This document shows positions 35,481 through 43,580 of a DNA stretch of 64,000 nt, piece by piece. Each line of letters begins with the position of its first letter. The stretch's first letter is position 1. The DNA lies in the NCBI GenBank assembly GCA_963828445.1, contig CAWHFP010000003.1:478242-542241 (forward strand). The letters are read 5' to 3'. A program made the translations under genes and the position numbers. Source of the DNA: Bog-532 sp963828445. Its GTDB lineage: Bacteria > Actinomycetota > Actinomycetes > Streptosporangiales > Streptosporangiaceae. The notes under the pieces are model-generated. The model was given only the letters and a program-made list of their open reading frames with translations, made no database searches and had not been told where the DNA came from.

Positions 35481-35483
35481 CCT

Positions 35484-35858
35484 TTACCGGGCTTTTTGGT
35501 GCTGCCGGGCCAGGGTTTGGGGGGCTTGGGCGGCCCAGGCTTCGTGGACCAGGTCCTGCAGCAGCTGCGGGGACACGGCGTTGAGCTGGACTTCGAGGCC
35601 GAGGAAACTGCGGCGCGCGTCCTGGCGGCGAACCGGGGTTGCGTGGGCGGAGTCGGCGGTGGCGCGCGCTTCGGCAGCGGCTTCGGTGATGCAGAAAACG
35701 GCGGTGGTCTGGTCATGGCCCATGCCGAGGAAAGTTTTGCCGCGCACCTGCCACTGGGGAACCTTGAAGCGGAAGTGCTGCTTCTCGGTGACCTCGGGCA
35801 GTGCGGTCGCCCAGGCCCGGATGGTCTCGGTGGTCGTCTTCTCGGTCACGGGGTCCAT
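35484..35858 (-). CDS. MmcQ/YjbR family protein
   Basis: A 124-residue protein with the YjbR-like fold: IRAWATALPEVTEKQHFRF at the N-terminus, VRGKTFLGM, and a C-terminal LQDLVHEAWAAQAP helix. The family is described as having a DNA-binding-like or CyaY-like fold, but its function is unknown. The gene converges on the GH3 lipoprotein with only 3 bp between stops. A second, diverged member of this family lies at 56116. Confidence 0.85.
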   Translation of the reverse strand: MDPVTEKTTTETIRAWATALPEVTEKQHFRFKVPQWQVRGKTFLGMGHDQTTAVFCITEAAAEARATADSAHATPVRRQDARRSFLGLEVQLNAVSPQLLQDLVHEAWAAQAPQTLARQHQKAR

Positions 35859-35861
35859 CCT

Positions 35862-36101
35862 GCTACTTCAACGGGGATGTAGTCCCTCGGCGCGAGTCGC
35901 GAGCGGGGCTGGTGATGTGGATGGGAGCCGTCGTGCTGGCGGGCTCGACTGGCGGGCTCGACTGGCGGCACCTCAGAGGTTACTGCCGCTTCAAGATCGA
36001 TTGCTCGGTGGCAGTTTCAGCGGATATGACTGCAAACGCTGTCCGGTAGTGGATCAAGCAACTCGCGGGATTGAGGTTGCAGGAGCGGCCGGGGCCGACG
36101 G
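35862..36101. other. Short intergenic region
   Basis: No gene is supported. It contains a direct repeat GGCGGGCTCGACT around 35938-35965 and lower GC near 35985-36050, probably promoter sequence for the YjbR gene. Confidence 0.35.
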
Positions 36102-37029
36102 TCAGGGCTGGGCGGCGGTGAGGGCGGGGAGGTAGCCGTAGCGCTGGCCAGCGGCGGTGGGGTGGTAGGAGTTGTCGATGGGCCAGGTGACGGCGTTCAG
36201 GTAGCCGGTGCCGCCGTCACAGATCTGGTGGCCGGCGAAGTCGGGGCGGACGTCGGCGAAGACGGCGCCGTTGCGGGCGGCGGCGGCCGACAGGGCCTGG
36301 TCCAGGGCGTCGGCGCCCTGGTTGAGGGCGGTGCGCTTGGTGGTGCCGATGCCCAGGCAGCCGGGCGAGCGGGCCAGGTCGTACAGGTCGGGGTAGCCGA
36401 GGAGCACGATCCGGGCCTGCGGGGCCCGAGCGTGGATGGCCCGGAGCACCTGGTCCAGCTGGGCGGGCAGCGTGGTGCGGACCGACCGCTCGGCGCTGGT
36501 GACCGCGTCGGTGCAGGCGCTGTTCCACTCCAGGACGCAGGTTTCCATCACGTGGCTGAAGCCGACGTCGTTGCCGCCGACGGTCAGGCTGACCAGGGTG
36601 GTCGCGCTGGTCAGGGCGGACAGCTGGTGGTCCAGGACGGTGGCCGTGGTCGCGCCGGCGCAGGCCAGCGAGGTGAACGAGGCCGGGGTGTGCTGGCTGG
36701 CCCACAGCTGCGGGTAGGCGTCGGCGCTGCGCTCGCAGTTGCGGCCGCCCGGAGAATAGGGGCCCGCGCCGGTGCCGGCCGAGTAGGAGTCGCCGAGGGC
36801 CACGTAGCGGACGGCCGGGCGGCTCGCGGCCGCCACCTTGGCCTGGACCACCACGCTGGCCTCGGCCGCCCCGGCTGCGTCGCGGGTCACCGTTCGCCCC
36901 GCGGGCCGCGGATGCCCCGATGGCCGCTGGCGCCCTGGTGGCCGCGCCCGCGGTCACGATGGTCACCAGGGTGGTGACCAGGGCGATAGCAGCCGTAACG
37001 GCGGTGACGAGGATACGGCGAGGACGCAC
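36102..37029 (-). CDS. Secreted SGNH/GDSL hydrolase, one apparent frameshift
   Basis: The catalytic part (from about 36890) carries the four SGNH blocks: YVALGDSYSAG (Ser), LACAGATT (Gly), SLTVGGNDVGF (Asn) and, at the C-terminus, DNSYHPTAAGQ with the catalytic Asp-x2-His triad region. The 46 residues in front, MRPRRILVTAVTAAIALVTT and onward, are a signal peptide in another frame. A one-base change at about 36893 joins them into a normal exported esterase/lipase of ~305 residues. As sequenced, translation from a GTG at 36890 would give a protein with no export signal. The substrate is probably an ester or lipid. Confidence 0.82.
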
Positions 37030-37258
37030 AGCAGCTCCGTTGCACTCGGTTACGCCCTCAGTATGCGTGGTAACGCCGAGAAATGGAGTGAATACGCAAA
37101 GTTACTGAAGTGACGTGGATGCGTCGGTGGGGAACGGCGGGTAGCGCCGGTTGAGTGAGTCCGGTGGGGCGAGGCGCCGGTCTTGGTCGAGCTGGGTCCG
37201 CTGCTGGCCAGGCGAGGAGGGCTGATCGGGCGAGGAGGGCTGGTCAGGCTCCGGAGAC

Positions 37259-38311
37259 TCAGGAGAGTTCTGGACTTCTCGGGGTGATTGGGGCTGGGGC
37301 CGGGACTCTGGCGGCGCTTGGGGTTCTCGGGGTGAGGCGTCGGGATCGTGGCCGTGGCTGGGATCGCCGTCCCCGCCGCGGGGATCGCCGTCCCCGCCGG
37401 ACCCGTCGTCCCCACCGGACCCGGCCGGACCCACCGGACCCGTCTGGGTCGCCCGGGTCGGCGGGGGTGCCGACCAGGATGCTGAGGGCGTGGCGCAGGC
37501 CGGTCACGTACTCGACGCTTTCGACCCCGGCCGCGGGCCAGCCCGGGCCGGCGGTGAGCAGGCGCAGCGGGAACGGCAGCAGTGCCTGGAGCACCCGCAG
37601 GCCAGCCGTGTCCGGGCGCTGGGACCACAGGACCACGGCGGCCGGGCCAATGTCGCGGACCGCGCGGACCAGGCTCTGGGTCGGGGTGGCGGCCCCGAGC
37701 ATGCGCACCGGGATCCGGTAGGTGGCCAGGGCCGCCGCCAGCGCCGCCAGCGGCAGCGTGTGATGCTCGGATTCGACGCAGGCCAGCAGGACCACGTCGG
37801 TGCCCGGGGCGATGGGCGGCCGCGGCACCCGGTGCAGGGCGCCGAGCATGGCCCAGGACAGGGCGTGCTCGATGTCCATGCAGTCCGGGTCGTCGCGCTG
37901 TTCGGCGTCCACGATGGCCAGGGCCGGACGGCACACCGTCTCCCAGGCTTCGACCACGCCACGCCGGGTCATGATGTTGTCGAGCACGACGCCGCAGCGC
38001 TCGGAGTCGGCGGCCCGCGCCGCGGCGACCACGTCGGCCACATCCCGTTCGGCCGAGACCGTCTCGGGCTCCCCGGCCTCCACGGTGCGCGCGGCGTCGG
38101 AGGCCAGCATGCCCAGCTTGATCAGCTCCAGCATGCGCCGGAGCCGGGCCACGTCGGCTTCGCTGTAACGCCGGTAGCGGCCCGGTTCGCTGCCGTGCGG
38201 GCCAATGTTGTAGCGGCGGTGCCACGAGCGCAGCGTCGACTCGGCGATGCCCAGGTGCCGTGCCACCTGGCCCGCCGTCCATGCCGCCCCCGATCCCGGT
38301 TCCACGCTCAC
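37259..38311 (-). CDS. litR: LitR/CarH-like MerR regulator with B12-binding domain
   Basis: MerR DNA-binding domain (TAGQVARHLGIAESTLRSWHRRY and PGRYRRYSEADVARL) is joined to a cobalamin-binding region of the light-sensing CarH/LitR type. In CarH a W-x9-EH motif caps adenosylcobalamin; here the EH is present (CMDIEHALSW) but the Trp position is Gln. The lower-ligand loop ESEHHTLPLAALAAALA keeps the expected His. It is the last gene of the crt operon, 1 nt from the Rieske stop, and should repress it in the dark. After about residue 275 the tail becomes Arg-rich. In the adjacent frame it would be an Asp/Pro/Ser-rich tail ending at 37102, so an indel near 37430 is possible. Confidence 0.87.
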   Translation of the reverse strand: MSVEPGSGAAWTAGQVARHLGIAESTLRSWHRRYNIGPHGSEPGRYRRYSEADVARLRRMLELIKLGMLASDAARTVEAGEPETVSAERDVADVVAAARAADSERCGVVLDNIMTRRGVVEAWETVCRPALAIVDAEQRDDPDCMDIEHALSWAMLGALHRVPRPPIAPGTDVVLLACVESEHHTLPLAALAAALATYRIPVRMLGAATPTQSLVRAVRDIGPAAVVLWSQRPDTAGLRVLQALLPFPLRLLTAGPGWPAAGVESVEYVTGLRHALSILVGTPADPGDPDGSGGSGRVRWGRRVRRGRRSPRRGRRSQPRPRSRRLTPRTPSAARVPAPAPITPRSPELS

Positions 38312-39325
38312 TCACATGGAACGTAGCTGGTACCGGCGTTCGGCGTAAGCCAGGTCGTCGCGCCAGAGCCGGGCCGCGGCCCGGCGCATGACCGGGCGCA
38401 GCGCGGGCGCGGCGGCGCGGGCGAACGCGAAGCCGGGACGCGCCGAGTCGGCCACCACCGCCTCGATGACCGCGGTGCGGGGACGGCCGTCCGGCCCCTT
38501 GCCGAGCGGGGTGGCGTGGGTCTCCACCACGCTGCCGACCCCCTCGCCGTCGAGGATGCGCATGACCACGGTGCGCGGCTCGGGGCAGGTGAACTCGGCG
38601 GTGACCGGGACGCCCAGGCCGGGAGCGACCTTGAACGTGACCGCGACCAGGAACCGGTCGTCGGCCTCGGCCACGTCGACCTCGCCGGGAGCCGACAGCA
38701 CGGACAGGCGGCTGAACGAGTAGGGGTGGAACCACGAGCCGTGCCACGGGTCGAGCCGGTTGGCCACCACGTCGGTGGGCTCGCACACCCCGGTCATCGT
38801 GGCCACCGAGTCGAGGCTGGTCGCCTGGGGCGGGCGGGCCGGGACGACCGGCTGGTCGAGGGGCTCCTCGCCCCCGACCGCGTCCAGCCGGACCCAGGCC
38901 AGCACGCCGTCCTCGTGCACGGGCAGCGGGCTCCAGCCCGCGCCCGGGCCGGGACCGACCCGCAGCCCGTGCCAGCGGCACACCAGCGCCCCGCAGTCCA
39001 CCGCGGCCCGGGCCATGGGCGCGCCCAGGTGCGGGCAGGCGCCAGGGCCGACCACCAGCCGGCCTTCGGTGTCCCGCCAGGCCACCAGCTCGGCCCCGGC
39101 CACGGTGACCCCGAGCGGCCGGTCGCGGCCGACGTCACGGCTGGCGGCCAGCACGAACCAGTTGCCGGAGGGACGGGCTTCGGCCCGCTTGACCGCCGCG
39201 TCGATCAGGGCCGGCTTGGCCGCGGCGTAGGTCGGCTGCTGGCGGGCCCACTTGTCGCGGGGAATCGGCTGCAGGGGCCAGCGCTTGGGCCAGCGTTCGG
39301 CCCACCGGGCGGGGGTGGCGTTCAT
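38312..39325 (-). CDS. Rieske 2Fe-2S protein (DUF5914-like) of the carotenoid cluster
   Basis: A 337-residue protein with a Rieske centre: CPHLGAPMARAAVD and CRWHGLRV give the Cys-x-His and Cys-x2-His ligands. The following ~200 residues (FTCPEPRTVVMRIL and similar) match the DUF5914 domain found after Rieske in actinobacterial crt clusters. GAGGAG precedes its ATG. Placed between crtU and litR, it probably supplies electrons to, or itself catalyses, an oxidative step on the carotenoid, such as desaturation coupled to ring aromatisation. Its exact reaction is not established to my knowledge. Confidence 0.85.
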   Translation of the reverse strand: MNATPARWAERWPKRWPLQPIPRDKWARQQPTYAAAKPALIDAAVKRAEARPSGNWFVLAASRDVGRDRPLGVTVAGAELVAWRDTEGRLVVGPGACPHLGAPMARAAVDCGALVCRWHGLRVGPGPGAGWSPLPVHEDGVLAWVRLDAVGGEEPLDQPVVPARPPQATSLDSVATMTGVCEPTDVVANRLDPWHGSWFHPYSFSRLSVLSAPGEVDVAEADDRFLVAVTFKVAPGLGVPVTAEFTCPEPRTVVMRILDGEGVGSVVETHATPLGKGPDGRPRTAVIEAVVADSARPGFAFARAAAPALRPVMRRAAARLWRDDLAYAERRYQLRSM

Positions 39326-39382
39326 TGGCGCATCTCCTCGAGTCTCGTAGGAGACTCTTGGTTTCTTTGGTGTTGCTGTGAC

Positions 39383-41110
39383 TCATGGGGTTTGGGTGGT
39401 TCGCGGGATCTTGGGACTCGTGGGATTCCTGTGCTTGGTGGGCTGTGTGCGGGTCTTGGGCGTGGGGGTCTTGAGCTGCTTGGGGGTCGTGTGGGGGTCT
39501 TGAGCTGTGGGGGTCTGGTCTGGGGTGGCCCGGGTGGCGGACAGGGTGGCGAGCCAGCGGAGGGGGGCCAGGCGGCCGCGGGTGGGGACGGAGTACAGGT
39601 CGTGGCCGGCCAGGCCCCAGCGGGCCAGCAGGCAGTTGGCCGCGTGCCAGCCGGTGCTGGCGGCCCGCTCCATCAGGGCCACCGGCAGGTCGATGCGGAT
39701 GCCGTCACCGGCCAGGACCAGGCCCGGGAACGGGGTGCGGACCCGCGGGCGGCGGGCGAAGTCACCGACGCCGAACATCGGGCAGTCGGCCCGCCACTGG
39801 ACCGATTCGGCCAGGATCCGGGCCCGGGACGTCTCCGGGTAGAGCTCGTGCAGCCGGGCCACCGTGCCGGCCAGCAGGGCCGGGGCGGGCGGCGCGGCCG
39901 GGTCGCCGGGGGCGGCGTAGGCGTGCAACTCCACCACCGAACCGCCGTGGGCGCGGTGCCAGTCCTGGGCCTGGCGGTCGTAGCGGTCCAGCACGCTGAT
40001 GTTGTCGAGCGGATCCAGGCCCCCGGTGGCCAGGAACGCGGTCCGCTCCGGGGCCACCGGCCGGTCCAGCCACAGCCGCTGGACCAGGAACGGCGGGGCG
40101 GTACGCAGGCCGCCGACCCGCTCCCGCCAGGACGGATCGGCCAGGCCGGGCGAGCGGGCGACGATGGCCTGGAGGCCGCGCACGTCGGTGGCCAGGACGG
40201 CCGCGTCGGCGTCCAGCACCCCACCGTCGATATGAACCTGGAAGCGCTGGTGGGCGGCGGGCTCGATCCGGCTGACTTCGGTGTCCGTGCGGACCTCGAC
40301 GTCGCGGGTGGCCAGGTAGGCGCGCAGCGGCTCCCACAGGGCCACGTCGAAGCCGGCGTCGGGCACGTCGAAGAGCAGGCCCTCGCTGGAACCGAGGAAG
40401 TAGATGTGGAACATGGCGGCCAGCTCGGCGGCCGACATCCGGCTGGGGGCGGCGAAGAAGCTGCGCGAGAACACCTCGAAGGCCAGGTGCCGGGCCGCGG
40501 ACGGGAAGTTGATCCGGCGCAGGAACGTCTCCGCGTCCACCTGGTCCAGCTGCTGGTAGACGCCGGGCACGGACACCGCGGCCAGCGGGGCGGCCGCGCG
40601 GGTGTTCATCACCATCAGGTCGCGGGGCCGGAACGTCGGGCTGCGCAGGGCGAAGGCCAGCGCGTTCCACGGCGGGGTGCGCGGCAGGCCGCGGAAGCTG
40701 TCCCGGTGCCCGTCCGCGTCGACCAGCGGGTAGTCGGCCAGCGGGACCAGCCGGTCCAGGCCGGGATCGGCCCGGCGCAGCAGCGCGCGCAGGTTGTAGT
40801 ACTGGCGGAAGAAGGCGTGGAAGCCGCGGCTCATGGGCAGGCCGCCCGCCGGGCCGCCGGGAGCCGGGCCGCCGGGAGCCGGGCCGCCGGGTTCGGTCCA
40901 GCCGCCGACCCGGCCGCCCAGGTAGGGCTCCCGCTCGACCAGGGTGACCCGGACGCCGCGTTCGGCCAGGCCGGTGGCCGCGGCCAGGCCGGCGATGCCG
41001 CCGCCGACGACCACCGCGTGCGGGCGCTCGGGCAGGGCGCTGGCGTCCTCGGCGCCGGCCGGGGCGACGTGCCGGACCGCGCGCCGGTCCCGGCCGCCGG
41101 ATCCGGTCAT
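39383..41110 (-). CDS. crtU: CrtU-like carotene desaturase/methyltransferase (isorenieratene synthase)
   Basis: An FAD-dependent oxidoreductase of 575 residues that would convert beta-carotene ionone rings into aromatic phi-end groups (isorenieratene). The dinucleotide motif AVVVGGGIAGLAAATGLAER is near residue 32, and SRGFHAFFRQYYNLRALLRR is the CrtU signature. GLVLAGDGIRIDLPVALMER is near 470. The start ATG overlaps the crtT stop (ATGA). The final ~55 residues are a Thr/Pro/Lys low-complexity tail on GT-rich DNA, probably disordered. The aromatic end product is inferred from family and cluster. Confidence 0.87.
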   Translation of the reverse strand: MTGSGGRDRRAVRHVAPAGAEDASALPERPHAVVVGGGIAGLAAATGLAERGVRVTLVEREPYLGGRVGGWTEPGGPAPGGPAPGGPAGGLPMSRGFHAFFRQYYNLRALLRRADPGLDRLVPLADYPLVDADGHRDSFRGLPRTPPWNALAFALRSPTFRPRDLMVMNTRAAAPLAAVSVPGVYQQLDQVDAETFLRRINFPSAARHLAFEVFSRSFFAAPSRMSAAELAAMFHIYFLGSSEGLLFDVPDAGFDVALWEPLRAYLATRDVEVRTDTEVSRIEPAAHQRFQVHIDGGVLDADAAVLATDVRGLQAIVARSPGLADPSWRERVGGLRTAPPFLVQRLWLDRPVAPERTAFLATGGLDPLDNISVLDRYDRQAQDWHRAHGGSVVELHAYAAPGDPAAPPAPALLAGTVARLHELYPETSRARILAESVQWRADCPMFGVGDFARRPRVRTPFPGLVLAGDGIRIDLPVALMERAASTGWHAANCLLARWGLAGHDLYSVPTRGRLAPLRWLATLSATRATPDQTPTAQDPHTTPKQLKTPTPKTRTQPTKHRNPTSPKIPRTTQTP

Positions 41111-41892
41111 GCTGTGGCCTCTGAGGCTGATGTGACTTGTGGTGCTGGTGTGGTGGTGGAGGCGGAGGCGGGCCGGGTGGCCAGGAACGTGTGCACCACG
41201 TCGCGCTGCCAGCCGGTCATGGTCTCGCTGTGCACGCCGGTGAAGCCGGCCTCGCGCAGGCGGCGGCGGAAGCGGCGCGCCCCGTCGAAGCCGTCCACGC
41301 TGCGCCACAGGTAGCGGTAGAGGCTGGCGTCGCCGGTGGCGGCCCGGCCGAACGGGATGATCACGCTCCAGGCGACCAGGTGCCACATGGCCCGGGCCTT
41401 GAGCGAGTCCCGGACCGAGTACTCGTGCACGGCCAGCGTGCCGCCGGGACGCAGCAGGTCACGCAGGGCGCGGAGCTGGCCGTCGGGGTCGGGCAGGTTC
41501 CGGATCAGGTAGGCGGCCAGGATGCCGTCGAACGGGCCGTGCACGCCGGCCTGGGCCAGGTCTTCGACCCGGGAGTGGACGAAGCGGACCGAGGACGGCC
41601 ACGGCTTGGCCCGGGCCTGGGCCAGCATCTCGCCGGAGGCGTCGAAGGCCACGATCTCGGCCTGCGGAGCCGCCGCCAGCAGCGCGGCCGTGGAGGCGCC
41701 GGTGCCGCAGCCCGCGTCGAGCAGGCGCAGGCCCCGGCCGTCGCCCGGCAGCCGCATCCGCCGGGCCGACAGCTGCAGGTGCGCGTGGTAGCCGGGGTTG
41801 GCCCCGACCAGCCGGTCGTAGGCCGACGCGCCCACGTCGAAGGCGGCCGGGACGGCCTCGCGGCGGAGCGGACCCGCGTCAGTGGTACTCAT
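41107..41892 (-). CDS. crtT: CrtT-like SAM-dependent methyltransferase
   Basis: A 261-residue class I methyltransferase. The SAM site is LRLLDAGCGTGASTAALL (about residue 55), with IVAFDASGEML, FDGILAAYLIRNL and LRPGGTLAVHEYS following in the usual order of a UbiE-like fold. It occupies the position of crtT in actinobacterial isorenieratene clusters. It overlaps crtU (4 bp) and crtYd (14 bp), so all three are translated together. A methylation on the carotenoid or a related quinone/lipid is likely but unproven. Confidence 0.83.
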   Translation of the reverse strand: MSTTDAGPLRREAVPAAFDVGASAYDRLVGANPGYHAHLQLSARRMRLPGDGRGLRLLDAGCGTGASTAALLAAAPQAEIVAFDASGEMLAQARAKPWPSSVRFVHSRVEDLAQAGVHGPFDGILAAYLIRNLPDPDGQLRALRDLLRPGGTLAVHEYSVRDSLKARAMWHLVAWSVIIPFGRAATGDASLYRYLWRSVDGFDGARRFRRRLREAGFTGVHSETMTGWQRDVVHTFLATRPASASTTTPAPQVTSASEATA

Positions 41893-42202
41893 GTGCCGTT
41901 CCTTTCTGGCGTTCCCACAGCAGGAGGGCCGCGGTGACCAGGGCGAATCCGTAGAGGAAGTCTTCGACGGGGATGTCCCACGGGAACCGCAGGCCGGTCA
42001 TGGCCGAGCGGCGGTAGAGCACGATCGGCGCCGACAGCTTGGTCAGCCAGCCGTCGACCGGGATCTGGAAGGCCAGCACGATGGCCATGGCCACCCAGTA
42101 GGCGGGCCGCCGGAACAGGCCGGTGCGCAGCACGGTCAGCTCGGCCGCGCACACCACCGCGACCGCGGCCACGGCCGGCACCGTGTAGCCGAGACCGGTC
42201 AC
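41879..42202 (-). CDS. crtYd: Lycopene cyclase subunit CrtYd
   Basis: A 107-residue membrane protein of three helices, the second half of the heterodimeric lycopene beta-cyclase of actinobacteria. Key features are FQIPVDGWLTKLSAPIVLY and FPWDIPVEDFLYGFALVT, the latter with the conserved IPxED motif. The GTG at 42202 overlaps the crtYc stop (GTGA), which fixes the start. The longer upstream frame is an Arg/Pro-rich shadow of crtYc. Together with CrtYc it cyclises lycopene ends. Confidence 0.9.
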   Translation of the reverse strand: MTGLGYTVPAVAAVAVVCAAELTVLRTGLFRRPAYWVAMAIVLAFQIPVDGWLTKLSAPIVLYRRSAMTGLRFPWDIPVEDFLYGFALVTAALLLWERQKGTAHEYH

Positions 42203-42570
42203 GGCCGCGTCCTGACCCGGCGGCCCGCGCTGACCCGGCGGCCCGCGCTGACCCGGCGGCCGCGACGGCGGGCGACGGCCTGCACGCCCTGGTAGGTGAG
42301 GATGCCGCAGACCGGGACGACCAGGAAGAACACCAGCTCCTCGACGGGGATGCGGAACGGCAGGGTGACCCCGGTGACGTAGCGGGGGTTGTAGGTCCAC
42401 ACGTGCCTGGCGATGGCCAGCCCGTCCCAGATCAGGAACACCAGCGCGACCGGCAGCACGGCCCGGGCCAGCCGGGCCGGCTGCCGCCAGACGCGGGCAC
42501 CCAGCGCTTCCAGCGGCAGGGTGGCGACCAGGCAGGCGGCCATCAGGATCAGGTACTGGTAGTGGTCCAT
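42199..42570 (-). CDS. crtYc: Lycopene cyclase subunit CrtYc
   Basis: A 123-residue, three-helix membrane protein beginning MDHYQYLILMAACLVATLPL, with HVWTYNPRYVTGV and the conserved LPFRIPVEELVFFLVVP. It is the first half of the CrtYc/CrtYd cyclase. The C-terminal tail contains a triple GRRVSAG-type repeat (42220-42265) encoded by a short tandem repeat, which looks like local expansion. It starts 2 bp after the crtB stop. Confidence 0.9.
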   Translation of the reverse strand: MDHYQYLILMAACLVATLPLEALGARVWRQPARLARAVLPVALVFLIWDGLAIARHVWTYNPRYVTGVTLPFRIPVEELVFFLVVPVCGILTYQGVQAVARRRGRRVSAGRRVSAGRRVRTRP

Positions 42571-42572
42571 GG

Positions 42573-43580
42573 TCAGCCGGTGCCCCCGGCTTCGGAGGGG
42601 CCAGCGGGACCGGGCAGGCGGGTGGTGCGCATGACCTCCATGGTGGCGCGGTGCCCGCGCCGGGCCCACAGCGCCCGGGCCAGAGCGGGCGCGGCGACCC
42701 GCAGCCGCCGGGCCTGGCCGACCCGGGCCCGCTGGGTGAACACCGCGAAGTCCAGGTCTTCGATGCGGTCCAGGATCTCCGAGTACAGGGCCAGGGCCGT
42801 GGCCACGCAGGGCCGGGACACCGGCTGCAGGTGGGCGATCCCGCGCTCGGCGTAGCGGTAGATGGCCCGGGTGGTGGCGTGCTGGTCGGCCAGCGCGGCC
42901 CGGACCCGGGGGTCGGTCCGCTGGTGCGCCCGGCACCAGCGGAGCAGGTCGGTGTCGACCCCGAACGCGGCCAGTTCGTCGGCGGGCAGGTAGACCCGGC
43001 CCCGGTCCAGGTCCTCGGCCACGTCGCGGAGGAAGTTGGTCAGCTGGAACGCCTTGCCCAGGGCGGCCGCGTGCGGCGCGGCCTCGGCACGCGGGCCGAC
43101 GGTGCCCAGCACCGGCAGGACCTGCAGGCCGATGACTTCGGCCGACCCGTACACGTAGCGATCGAGGGCGGCCCGGTCGGGGTAGCTGGTCACCTCCAGG
43201 TCCATCCGCATCGAGTCCAGGAACGCGGTGAACAGGTCCGGATCAAGCTGGCAGCGGCCGGCCGTGTCGATCACCGCGGCCAGGATCGGGTCGTCGCTGT
43301 GGCCCCGGGCCAGCCCGTCGAACAGGTCCTGCCGCAGCTGGTCCAGCCGGGCCGCGACCTCGGCCGTGCTGGTGCCGGGGGGCACGTCGTCCACGATGTC
43401 GTCGGCCCAGCGGGCGAACCCGTAGAGGGCGTGCACCGCGGGCCGCTGGGCCCGGGTCAGTAGCTTGGTGGCCAGATAGTAGGTGCGGCCGTGCTCGGCG
43501 TTCAGCCGCCGGCAGCGCTGGTAGGCGGCCCGCAGCCGCGGATCGGTGAGCCCGGCGGCGTCCAGTTCGGCGGCGATCAT
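42573..43580 (-). CDS. crtB: Phytoene synthase
   Basis: CrtB condenses two GGPP molecules head to head into phytoene. Both Asp-rich metal motifs are present, ARWADDIVDDVPPG and NFLRDVAEDLDRGRVYLP, along with RTYYLATKLL at the substrate site. It is 335 residues, the normal size. The start ATG at 43580 is supported by a GGGAGG 6 nt upstream. There is no stop codon between this start and the upstream crtI frame, so as sequenced the two could be one polypeptide. A TAA lies in an adjacent frame about 35 bp earlier. Confidence 0.92.
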   Translation of the reverse strand: MIAAELDAAGLTDPRLRAAYQRCRRLNAEHGRTYYLATKLLTRAQRPAVHALYGFARWADDIVDDVPPGTSTAEVAARLDQLRQDLFDGLARGHSDDPILAAVIDTAGRCQLDPDLFTAFLDSMRMDLEVTSYPDRAALDRYVYGSAEVIGLQVLPVLGTVGPRAEAAPHAAALGKAFQLTNFLRDVAEDLDRGRVYLPADELAAFGVDTDLLRWCRAHQRTDPRVRAALADQHATTRAIYRYAERGIAHLQPVSRPCVATALALYSEILDRIEDLDFAVFTQRARVGQARRLRVAAPALARALWARRGHRATMEVMRTTRLPGPAGPSEAGGTG

